DNA of 64,000 nt, from positions 558,001 to 622,000 of the forward strand of contig JALIRH010000078.1 in assembly GCA_023055505.1 (NCBI GenBank). The letters run 5' to 3'. This stretch comes from Callipepla californica brunnescens. Its lineage: Eukaryota; Chordata; Aves; Galliformes; Odontophoridae. Position 1 is the first letter of the stretch, and each line of letters starts with the position of its first letter. Of this stretch, positions 1 through 37,700 are shown piece after piece. The notes beneath the pieces are model-generated. The model was not told where the DNA came from. It did no database searches and saw nothing but the letters and a program-made list of their open reading frames with translations. Made by a program: the position numbers and the translations under genes.

Positions 1-1225
1 GTCATGGTATTGCTTTGCATACTTTCTTGTAAGTATATATCGTTGTTGAGGATATGGGATTACTGAAGAGCTGTAATGCAAATTCAGTTTCCCAGTTAAG
101 GCAGTGGAGATAATTGTAAGTAGCCCTTAATTATGGGAAGTGGCCTTAGAAAATACTCAAACCCTCAATGCAGGGAAAAGAAATTTGTTGTGTTTCCATG
201 GATAATACGGATTTATTACAACCTTCCATGTTCCCTCCTAGACACATGGCAATGTTTTCATGGCTGTGGAGGCAGGAGTAGGTTGTAACTCAGCAGAGGA
301 AGTGCAGGTGTTGGTACTATATTTGATTTCCTCTGAACCACTGAGCACTTTTCTGCATTTCCTCTAACTGCTGTAACCCATGTAGGATTTGCTGTATGTG
401 GCATAACACACGTGCTTGCTGATATAGGGGACAACTCTGCTGGGTGGGCTCTGGGAAGAGGGGGGTCCCAGAAGAACAAGTCAGAAAATATGGTTAGGGA
501 GTGCTGGTCAGGCAGAGGGGGAGCTGGAGGGGACACACCTTCAGCTGTTGTCCAGCAACAATTACTAATGTTATGACAGTAACCTGCAAAATTTCCTCTT
601 CTTGGATTTAAAACCTTGTTTCTAGCAACTTTTTGGTTCTGCATGTAGGAACTCAGTGCTAAATGTGCGACTGCCTGTTACTTTTTGGAAGCACTTGTTC
701 ATCAAACTCCACTTTTTTGAGGGGTGCGGTTGAAATAATAAACTTTCTTAGTGAATTTGGCAACAAGCAGTTCTGTGTGTAAATACATTTAGGTTTACGG
801 TCTTGTCCTGATTTTTTTTTCTTTTTTTTGTGTGTGTGTGTTTGTTATATAAATGTTCTAAATTAAAACAGGTTAGATTGAATCACTCTGTTTACTGACC
901 TAGTAGACCAGACTCGATCATTTAAAGGGTCTTTAAAATCATGGTGCACGTGTCTGATTGACACGTTAGCTTCTGTAGCCAGTATGGTACGAGCAAATGA
1001 TGTAGAAATGTGCCACGTGATGAAAAATGCCTGTAAGTCGAAGCTTAAAGCTAAATCCCTTGTTTATTAAATCTTTCCATATATGAATTTTGTCTCTTAT
1101 TGGGAGATGGCAACACGAGTTTAGAAAGCTTGTGGGTGGAATATATAACAATTACTGTTCTCTGATAGCCTAAATGATAAGTCCCCCCAAAAGTACATAA
1201 AGCTATGAACACCTTTTTTTGACAG
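1..1225 (+). other. EYA3 intron 1, right-hand part
   Basis: AT-rich intronic DNA containing a short T-rich and TG-repeat patch around 812-845. I see no exon, RNA gene or recognisable transposon here. Confidence 0.6.
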
Positions 1226-1287
1226 GCTTTGAAGACTGCCGAGGAGGACACGATTTGAATCACTTGAGCATTAAAATAGTAATCCCC
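1226..1287 (+). other. EYA3: EYA3 5' untranslated part of the first coding exon
   Basis: A pyrimidine-rich acceptor (cctttttttgacag) ends at 1225, and the exon runs through the ATG at 1288 to the donor at 1321. An in-frame TAG lies just upstream of the ATG, so the start codon is well fixed. The noncoding first exon and promoter must lie left of position 1. Confidence 0.75.
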
Positions 1288-28633
<27,346 letters not shown>

Positions 28634-30535
28634 GCAGCTGGAGCAGAGGTGTGACTGCAGCTCCTGCACGCCCTCTCTGTCACTGGGGAGGCAAAGATCT
28701 CATACAACTGAGGACTTAATTTTCAGCTTGATGAAGAAAACAGACGTAATGCAAATTGTACAGTAGGCACCAGGTCATTTCCTCAGGAGCACAGACCCGG
28801 CCAAGTCCAAAGGTGTCCTGTAAGAAGCACTAGACTCAGCAGAGCTAGAGCTTGACTGACGAAGAGACTTTTGGACTGCAGCTGAATCCTTCTAGCAGGT
28901 AGACTCCAGAGGGAGGGGTAATGCAGCTGAGAAGGCTCTTTCAGATACTTCTGCTTTTCTATTCAGCTTAGTTGTAGAACCCAAGTAAACATAAAACCTT
29001 ATTTTTATAGAAAAATACTGATGGCAGAGCTGAACCTCCCTTGTTTTGCAAAGCCAAAAAAGAGCTATTGTTTGTTTTTTGTTTTATGTTTTATGTTTTG
29101 TTTTGTTTTCCACGGGAAATTAATGAAAATGTCAAAAATACCTCTACTGCTGTGAAAATGTGTCCTCTCTCCTTCTCTGGGTGTTCAAAAGCAGTTAATT
29201 TATTACGATATCCTTACGTTATTTCTTCAACGTGGGATTTATGGAAAGTGAAAAACGGAAGGGAAATATTTCTGGGAGCAGTGGTTCCTTGTCCAGGGAG
29301 GTGTTGCTGTTGGTTGTTCCCATTGGCTTCTAGGCAGTGTGTGTACAGTGACTGAGCCCTGTCAGTGAGCAGGGGCTCTTTGGATTCCAGCTGTCCCAGA
29401 CCGTAGACCCCACTGATTTTCACTCTGTGGGAAAATGAAGCTGCTCATGAACCTTAGAGACAGCAACACTATTGAAGAGAGTGCTGAGATGTGAACAGAG
29501 TCCTCATGTGGATGAGAAGTAATTTGAGAGAGAACTAAATTCTCACGGATGTTACAGAGAGGGAAATGATAACTGATGTTCGCCTCTCTTTTCTGCCTCC
29601 ATTGGTGAGAATATGTTCCCTTCAGTAGAATCAGATTGGATTTTCTTGTCTTCTTTGCATTACCCTAACTACATAGTTAGAAACAAAATAAAATCCTTGA
29701 CAAGAGGTACTTAATTCTGTAACACACTGTGACTTGCCAGCCTGGAGCATGCTGGCCTTGGAAGCGATGGATACACTGATTATTTTTATTTTTATTTTAT
29801 TTTGCTCGCTACCATCTCAGAAAATAAGTCTGGAGTCAGTGAGCTGCAGTACTGCTGGCCAGCAAAGCAACTGGAGGCTGGGGGCTCCTTTTGTGCCAGC
29901 TCAGGCTGCAGTTGGTGGTGTGTGCCACCCCCTGTGCCCCCGATGGCCTGAGCTTTGTGTGCAGAGGATGGATGTCTGCTTTGCTGCTGAGCCCAACACC
30001 GCAGCTGCACCCAAACCCTTCCAGCCCAGCATCACCCACCCGTGTCCTGTGGTGTCTCAGAGGCACAGTAGGAAGGACACTGACTGCTCGTGCTGTGCCC
30101 ACAGGAGCAGGTGATGTTTGCTGCGTTCCTTTCATGGCATTAATTACTGAGGAATCATTTAACATCAGTGCTGAGGGAGTGCTGGGGTGGTTCAGCATGA
30201 GCCGTGTCCTATAGGGGACTGCTGTGCGGTGTGTGTCCCTGTGCTCTGCTCACCACTGCTGGGGCTGCTGAGGGCACGTGGCATGGATCCCTGGAGCTGA
30301 GGGACTGAGCTCAGAGGTCTCCGTTTCAACTCTGGTTTTGGCTTTAAAGATAAATCAGAGGAGTCTGCCTTTCTCTGAGATGGCCCCGGGAGTTGGAGCC
30401 GTCTGTTTATCCATGGCCAAGTGCTTTGCTCACAGGTGGACATTCCGCATCTGTGTATCTCCACAGGAAACCTCTGCCCCAAGAGTGCAGAGCAGGAGGG
30501 GAGAGACGGTGCAGGGCCATAGTTTGCTGCTGGAG

Positions 30536-30720
30536 CCATAGAATGGTTGGAGCTGAAGGGACCTCAGAGCCACCAGCCCCTGCTGCGGGCTGCTTGCCAT
30601 GCAAGCATCCATCCCGCTGCCCAGGACCACATCTGAGCACCTCCAGTCCTGGGCAGCATTGCTGAGCACCTGGCAGGCCCTGTGCTTTCCTCCCAGTGCA
30701 GTGTGTGGCCACTGCCTCCT
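30536..30720 (-). mobile_element. Antisense CR1 fragment in the EYA3 3' UTR
   Basis: Starts catagaatggttggagctga then agggacctcagagcca, the reverse complement of a CR1 3' end. It would be part of the mature EYA3 transcript. Confidence 0.75.
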
Positions 30721-30952
30721 GCAGCCCAGCGTGGGGGGCCGGGGCTTGCAGGCTGAGTTCTGTCCACAGCGAGCACCCTGCAGCCGCGGGGCCCTGCTTT
30801 GGTTGTTTACTTTAAAACGTTTTAAGGAAATTTTAGCTGAGTGGGGACCTACTGCAGCCAGTGGCATTTCATACTGATATTTATACGATGTCTCGAATGT
30901 ATGTAAAGTACTTTTATAACAGGAGGTTGATGGTACGTTTCTGTGTTTGTTT

Positions 30953-30958
30953 AATAAA
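30953..30958 (+). terminator. Poly(A) signal AATAAA, probable EYA3 3' end
   Basis: Canonical hexamer preceded by GT-rich DNA (acgtttctgtgtttgttt). Cleavage would be near 30975. A second AATAAA at 31315-31320 could serve a longer transcript. Confidence 0.6.
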
Positions 30959-30973
30959 GGCTGACCCAGCGAT

Positions 30974-30979
30974 TTTATT
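30974..30979 (-). terminator. Possible poly(A) signal AATAAA on the minus strand (XKR8 side)
   Basis: This is the first canonical minus-strand hexamer I found beyond the XKR8 stop codon, about 1.2 kb downstream. It lies only 15 bp from the EYA3 signal on the other strand. It may be chance, as the XKR8 3' end could use a noncanonical signal closer to the stop. Confidence 0.3.
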
Positions 30980-31314
30980 TTTCCCTCTGCTGGCTGCTCT
31001 GAAGTGTTTTCCTGTCTCACGCAGCGGGGGCAGAGCCTTTACCCAAGCGTTGATTTGCTTCTGTGTCCCTTCGCTGTTCCCAGCCCGGCCATAAGCTGAA
31101 CTGCTGACCAATGCCAAATGGAAGTGGCCTCCTCCTGGGCTCCCACACCACCGTCTGCAGTCTGATGTGCAGATCAGCCGCACGGGCACTGGGGCTGCCC
31201 TTGTCCTGGGGCAGCTCGCAGAGCCCTTTCTGTGCTCACATGGGAGCCCCGGGGCTGCCCGCTGCCGTCTGTGTTCTGTGTAATGGGAACTGTCCTATGA
31301 ACTGGAAAAAAAAA

Positions 31315-31320
31315 AATAAA
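31315..31320 (+). terminator. Possible distal poly(A) signal AATAAA for EYA3
   Basis: The hexamer ends an A-rich run and is followed by T-rich DNA (gtcttctattttctatag). It is a weaker candidate than 30953 because the hexamer may just be part of an A tract. Confidence 0.35.
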
Positions 31321-31340
31321 GTCTTCTATTTTCTATAGTC

Positions 31341-32194
31341 GCTGTTTCTGCCTGTTGTCCAGCAGCCCGTGGTTCCTCCCCAGCTCTGCTGTGGCCGTGC
31401 TGGCTCCGGGCAGTGCTGCAGGGCGCTCTGCAGTGTCCCTGCCCGGGCTCTGACCGTGCTGTGGAGGCCGGGGACAAGGCACCTTCTGGCTTCTGAGGCA
31501 CGAAGCACCTTTTTCTTTTTTCCTTAGTCTTTTTTCTTCCTTCCCTCTTGCACACGTCCAGCAACAAACCCTCCTCCCAGCGCAGCCACGCTGCGCAGTG
31601 CCGCTGTCCCTCTGTGCTGCGCTCACCCTGCGCTGCTGCCCCAGGAGGTGTGGGCGCATCCTCCGCCTCCCACTGCTGTGCCACGGCCGTGGGCAGTGCT
31701 GCAGCACACGTGGCAGGAGCTGCGGTGCCAGCACCGGGTGCCCACGCCACAGCTGCAGCCCCAGAGCGGCTGAGGTGCAGCACTATGGGCTCAGACCCCA
31801 TCGGCCATGGGGGACCCCACTGGGGAGGGCACCCTGGGCTCCTGATCACCATCAGCTCAGTGCTGCCTCCACACCGCGACACAGGGCGGCCTTCAGCCTT
31901 AACAGCAAAACAGCAGAGCCACAAAAGCCCGACTGCAAACAGACCTCCGCCAGCCAGGGCCGGGCAGGGAGCGAGCCCTCCACTGCCACGAGGAGTGACC
32001 GCGGCCGCAGACAGCAGAAGCAGCAGCACGGATCGTTGCTTTTTTTCTTTTTTTTGCAAAAGGTGAATAATAAATAACAGCCCACTCGCACCGTGCGGGC
32101 GCAGCACCGAGCCCATCCCAGCAATGAGCACACAGAGAGCAGGGCAGCACGGCCGCAGCACCGCGAACCGCTCCAATTAAGGCCCGAGCAGCAT
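31341..32194. other. Interval between the EYA3 and XKR8 3' ends
   Basis: GC-rich DNA downstream of EYA3 and downstream of the XKR8 stop, so probably mostly XKR8 3' UTR. It contains two pyrimidine-rich runs (around 31505-31550 and 32037-32056). Long open frames on both strands here look like GC-driven artefacts. Confidence 0.5.
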
Positions 32195-33817
32195 TCAGCC
32201 CCGCGGCTCCGGCAGCGCGCACAGCGAGAAGTGGCTCCGCGCGAGGTAACGCAGCCGTGAGTTCTGCAGCTCCGAAACGCTGTGCAATTCCACCGCCCCA
32301 TCGGCCCTTCTGCCCGCGTCCACCTCGTCACCTCCGCCCCGCGGCCGCGCTCTTGCGTTGGGGTGCAGCCATCCGTAGTAGGCGACGCGCAGCAGCAGCC
32401 CCAGGAGGTAGCAGGGCAGCGCGGAGCACAGCACCGGGATGAGGAACGGGTGCTGCTCCTCGGGGGCACGGCCCCACAGCCAGGCCAGGCTCAGCAGCGT
32501 GCTGTCCGCCAGGATGAAGCTGTGGTAGATGATGCTGCGGTGCAGCGTCCTGCCCGGCGCCACGTTGAACCAGCTGAAGTAGAGGATGACGGCCACGATG
32601 GCGCGGTAGAGCTGCTCGGGGCCCGGGGACTCCATGAAGTCGGTGCCCTGCAGGCTGACCCAGAGGAACATCGCCAGCCACACCAGCGGGAAGTGCACGG
32701 CCACGCCGTAGGGCCACAGCAGGGCAAAGAGGGCGAGCGCCAGGATGCGGGGGCAGAGGAGGAGGAGGTTCCATAGGAAGTAGACGACGGAGGAGCCCCA
32801 GCCCATCTCGTACTTATCCAGCAGGAAGGAGCGCAGGGACTGGTGGTAATCCAGCAGGGACCAGGACACACACAGGAACGCAGTGCAGATCCCCACTCCT
32901 GCAAAAAGAACAGCAGACCAAGCTGGGGCTGGCCCTGCTCCGAGCTCCCCATCCCCCAGCACCTCTGGAAGGAACCCCCCGCCAGCAGAGCGGCTTTGGA
33001 GGCTCAGAGCCTCCGTTTCCCCTCCCCTCGCTTCCCTGTTCCCGGAGCTGGTGCCGCTCCCGGGGATGCTCCCGGCTTTGCCCGAAGTCAGAGGTTCCCT
33101 CCCCCAGCTCCAAGTTCCCCCCAGGCCCAGTGTGACCCACGGGGATCAGTGGGGCCGGCTGCGGGGGAGCCCCTCCAGAGAGGGCAGCACAGCACCCATC
33201 CCCGGCCCCACAACCCGAGCATCCCCACACCCCCCGGCCCCGCACCCTGGGAAGGCTCTGCCTTGCTGCTGCGCAGGACGCCGTAGAGGAGCAGGGCGAG
33301 CTGCGGGGCGTTCTCCAGGAAGGTCTCGAAGAGGCGCAGCATGCTGATGTCGTGGGCCAGGAACGCCATGTGGGTCCTCTCCTCCTCCGCCGCCTCCGCC
33401 CGGCACAGCCTCCATCCCAAGCGCAGCGCTCGCACGCACCTACGGGAGCACGGCGCGGTGAGCGGCACCGGCAGCGGGAGAGGGAAAGGGGCGGGGGGGG
33501 GAACGCGCATCGGGACGGCCGTACCTGTACATGTACCCGAGCTGCAGGAGGTGCAGCGCGGCGAGCAGGCGGCGGGACGGGGCGGGCCGCAGCGGCGGCG
33601 GATCGGAGCGGAACCACAGCCAGCTGCAGGCCTGCCGCGCCGCCGAGCCCGCGGCCCACAGCCCCAGCCCCAGCGCCGCGCGGCCCGGCTGCCCCCCACG
33701 CGCGTACCCCGCCGCCACCCACGCGTCCGCGCCCACGTCCCACACCGCGGCCGCGCAGCTCCCCGCCGCCAGCAGCCACTGCAGCGCCCCGAAGCGCGGC
33801 GGGCCCCGCGCCGCCAT
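32195..33817 (-). CDS. XKR8: XKR8, XK-related protein 8 (apoptosis-activated phospholipid scramblase)
   Basis: Three exons on the minus strand: 33525-33817, 33246-33439 and 32195-32898. They join in phase to 396 aa (human 395). The start MAARGPPRFG is chosen because it aligns with the human start. Exon 1 encodes the first membrane segments and ends LGYMYR. Exon 2 carries the family hallmark DISMLRLFETFLENAPQL. Exon 3 has several hydrophobic segments (YFLWNLLLLCPRILALALF and others), LQGTDFM and ILYFSWFNVA, then a hydrophilic cytoplasmic tail. The tail contains DEVD at residues 353-356 (32318-32329), where the human protein has its caspase-3 site, so cleavage-dependent activation seems conserved. 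XKR8 works at the plasma membrane with basigin or neuroplastin and exposes phosphatidylserine on dying cells. It lies tail to tail with EYA3 and beside SMPDL3B on the same strand. Confidence 0.96.
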
Positions 33818-34020
33818 CCCCGGGGCGCCCCGCCCGGCCCGGCCCCGAGCACCGCCCCGCAGCTCCGCGCCCCGCCCCGCCCCGAGGAGCCGGCCCACCC
33901 CGAAGCGGAGCGCACGTCGGGCGGTGCCGAGCGCGGCTCCTCCGGAGCTGTCCCGGGACCCCGCGCCGCCGAGGGCCGCCGTGCCTCCCCCGCCCTCGCT
34001 TCTCTGACACAACGCATCCC
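33818..34020 (-). promoter_or_regulatory. Probable XKR8 promoter in a CpG-rich block
   Basis: DNA immediately upstream of the XKR8 ATG is very GC- and CpG-rich, with several CCCGCCCC boxes around 33826-33895. I see no TATA box. The CpG-rich block extends into exon 1 (from about 33480). Confidence 0.5.
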
Positions 34021-34732
34021 AACAGCTGCTTACGGCCACCGCGCGCGCTCCTGCACGGGCTCATCCACCGCTCCCAACGGTGTCGCTCTGTTTGGTTCAT
34101 GTGTGGCTCAGAGCAGGGCTCAGAGGGCTTCTTCGCGGTGAAGGAATCAAGGGCAGTTGGAAAACAAGCAGGCACGAGTTAAAAACACCGAAGGGAAAGC
34201 TGCCTGCGCTCTGCACTTGGATAGACCAAATCAAGTCACGCTTCCCGCGCTGGCACCTCATCACAGATGCAGACGTATGAACACCGTGGCCCAAACCCAC
34301 AGCTCCCACACTGTCTCAGGAGGCACTGACACTGCCCGGCTTCGCTCACACCCCACAGCCAAAGTGTTGCTGCCACCAGAACCAGGACCAGAGCTTGCAG
34401 CTCAGCAGCTGTGATGCCTTCAAGAACAGAACGGCGTGCTCACTGCTCAGAACACGCGGCAGTTCTCATGCACTGAGCACGGGTAAGTCACAGCTCAGGG
34501 GAGGCCGGGCCTCCATCTCATCAGCACAGCTCCTCAGGGAGCACCAGCTCGCTGCTGCAGGTCAGCCCGGTGCTCTGTGACCACGCTTTCCTAGAAGCGC
34601 TCAGATCAACAGCACAGAGCTTTTACTACAAAGCACCAATTATTTCTTGGTTTCCAAATAAGTTCCCCATTCCAGAAGCATTCACAGTTCACGCGCACTG
34701 CGAACCCGCCCTCTCCTCACTCGTGCTCTCAG
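34021..34732. other. Interval between XKR8 and the SMPDL3B stop
   Basis: It should contain the XKR8 upstream region and the SMPDL3B 3' UTR. No AATAAA or ATTAAA is seen on the minus strand. A variant AGTAAA lies at 34622-34627, about 105 bp past the SMPDL3B stop, and is a weak candidate signal. No further gene is recognised. Confidence 0.45.
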
Positions 34733-37700
34733 TCACGGGAGCGTTTGCTGGGGACTGAAGATGCCCAGGAGCAAACAGAGCAGTACAGCACACGCGCTGC
34801 CGCCGGCCGAGGCCGAGCTGCCGGCCTTAAGGCACTCCTCATATCTCGTAAAATCAATTTCCCTGATGGCACAGACGTGGTCAGCGCGGCACGTGTCCCC
34901 ACACGGGGCGAGGTCGTACAGGACGGAGTTGAAGTCGTAGTACTGCTGCAGGTACTCTGCGTCCTCGGAGATCCTCTCCAGCACTGTGTGCATGGAGCGC
35001 GCGGAGCCGTCGGGCACGCGGAAGGCGCGCGTCAGCCTGTACTCCTCCTCCCACACCGGGGCCACCAGGTTGGCGTGAGTTAAGTTCAAGTAGTAAGTCA
35101 CCACATCCTGCGGGGTGAAAGAAACAGGAGCATCCGGCAATTAAAGGGGAGACAAATGCACTTCTAGGCAGTTCAAAAAAAAAAGAAAAATCTGAAGGGT
35201 TCAACATGTTCATCAGCTCCCAGAAGGAAGCCCTGCAATCCACACTGCCTGCATGTTGAAGTGAGTGTCAAAGGAGGCTGACTCGAGGCACTGTGAGCCA
35301 GCACTGTGCCCAGGTGGCCAAGAAGGTCAATGGCATCCTGGCCTGGATCAGGAATGGGGTGCTAAGCAGCACTGGGAAGTCATCCTGCCCCTGTACTCGG
35401 CGCTGCTGAGGCCTCACCTCGAGTGGGCTCCTCAGCACAGAACGGACACGGAGGTGCTGGAGCAGCCCCAAAGAAGGGCAGTGAGGGCGTGGAGAGTGTG
35501 CCCTACGAGGAGAGACTGCAGGAACTGGGGCTGTTTGGTCTGGTGGGGAAGAGGAGGTGAGGGGAGACCTCATTGCTCTCCTCCAATATCTGAAAGGTGC
35601 TCACAGAGCGGGGTTGGGCTCTGCTCACTGGTGACAGCAACAGGACGAGGGGACACGGCCTTAAGTTGTGCCAGGGTGAGTTAAGGTTGGATGTGAGGAA
35701 ACACTTCTGTACTGAAAGGGTCGTTCAGCACTGGGTTGGGCTCCACAGGGACATGGTGCAGTCACCATCCCTGGGTGCGTTTAAACCCATTTGGATGTGG
35801 TGCTCAGGGCCATGATGGAGCAGAGGGCTGTTGGAGTGAGGGCAGCATGGCTGGGTCGTGGTTGGACTCGATGATCTTTGAGGTCTTTTCCAACCTGAGT
35901 GGTTCTATGATTCTAAGCCTCTTGGGACCTATAGTTCTGCTCCTGTGTACCACAGGGAGGAATTAAACACTCCTCTAGAACCTCAGAGCAAAGCACCAGG
36001 GGATCCTCTACCTGCACCTGAAGAGTGTCTGCATTGTAATCAACCACTCGGATCCCAGGGTTGTTGGCTCCATTGTCAACTCCAGGCAGTGTTGTTTTCC
36101 AGGGGGTCACTCCAGGGGCCAAGAACATGACATTGATTGGAGAACCTCAACAAAAAGGCAGAACAAATTATGAATGGCAGACTTGCAACCAGACTGCAGT
36201 GAGCATCTCATAAACAGATCACTCTGCAAACAGGCAGAGTACATGCATAAAAGCTATCACACTGACCAGCACAAGAGATTGAACGCTGGGCTGCTGCAGC
36301 TAGAAAATGATTTTCTAAAGCTGTAGAAGACATTTGTGGTGAGAGTGCGTGCAAGAGAGCCACGCTTGAAGGACACCCAGAGCACTACCCATAACCCCAA
36401 TGCAAAGATTTGTCATTGTTCCCTTTTGTCTCAGCTCACGCCTGAAGCCCACCAGCACAGAGCAGGACCAGCAGCATGGCTGGAAACGATGAGACGTGAG
36501 GGGAAACTGGAGGGGGGCAGGAGTTAGGGACCACTGCTGCCATTGCGTTTCATTGACTGAAGTACTTTCTAAAGTAGCTTGTAAAATGAGATAAAAATAA
36601 GCCTCTTTGGCTTTCTCAGCTGCATTCAGCTGGCAGTCATCAAAATTCTCACTAACAGGGATGTTCTGGGGGTTGGCAGAGATACTGTGCAAACATGAGG
36701 GCAACCAGAGCTGGTACCTGTATCGCTGTAAAACATGCGAAAGCTGTCTGTGTGATGGTGTCCAAAAAACTGGGCAGCAATCACTCTGTGGTGCTTCTGT
36801 ACAGTTTTCAAGTATCGTTCATTAAAATCGCTCCGGAACCAGGCCTTGCCTCGTTTCTTCTCAAAGAAGCCAGGAGGGATGTGACCCACGATATAAACCT
36901 GCAAGAATGAGGAGCTGAATGCACTGTGCACGTGGAGAGCTGGCTGGCAGTGACAGCACAGAGGGGAGATCAGGAACAAGAAGAGCTTCCAAACTGGGAG
37001 CTCTACAGAGTTGTTTAGCTTTATAAAATCTTGTTTTAATACCATTTCCTGTGCTTTAGAGGCATTGGTCAGCGTTTCTTCCAGCCACTGAAACTGCCCT
37101 CCAGGATCTTCCTCCCCAGCTGTCTGCTCGTTCTGGTCGTAGTACAGATTGGTATTGAGAACAATGACTCGCCCCCTGGTATCTGAGCTGGGCAGCTTCT
37201 CACTGTAGAAAGCTCCTGCAAAAGGCAAGCAGAAGGGAAAGAACTGCAGGTCTGGTGCAGCTGAAGGTGCCAGCAGTGCTGTGAACAGGCTAGGTCGGGG
37301 ATTTGGTGTGATCCTTCACTATGCATCTCCAGCCCTTTCTTAGGCATCCCATGGTGAAGGGAATGCTGACAGGGACAGCGTGCAGGACCAGGAGCTGGGC
37401 AGCTGCAGAGAGCCACAGCACTAAGCCTACAACTGCAGCCTACTTAAAAGATAGTGGTTTGTTCCCCCCACCCCCAATGAAGCTTACCACTCTGCATTCT
37501 GTGCATAACTTGAAGAAAGCAGGAAAGACTAAGGCATAAAGAAACTTCTCACGTGCAGGAAAACACGGTATATCAGCACTAAATTGGACTTTTCCTCTAT
37601 AAATACTGCTGCTGTGAGCATAAAAGCACAGGAAATTACTCGTGGTATTCTCCTAATCACCCCCAGCCCTCCTGAGTGCTGCTAAAATGCACCAGCGGTG

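Larger units (their letters stand above)
28634..30975 (+). other. EYA3: EYA3 3' untranslated region (inferred)
   Basis: It follows the stop at 28631-28633. An internal AATAAA lies at 29687-29692 and another at 30953-30958, so short and long forms are possible. An antisense CR1 fragment (30536-30720) lies inside it. The end is inferred from the signal at 30953 and was not measured. Confidence 0.6.

Noticed and set aside
30430..31020. 196-aa minus-strand frame
   Set aside because: It lies antisense to the EYA3 3' UTR and partly inside a CR1 fragment. No similarity or splice context supports it.
32814..34182. Long Arg/Ala/Pro-rich frames on both strands (up to 453 aa) over the XKR8 5' region
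   Set aside because: They cross the XKR8 splice sites in the wrong frames and reflect CpG-island composition. The true XKR8 frame explains the conserved motifs.
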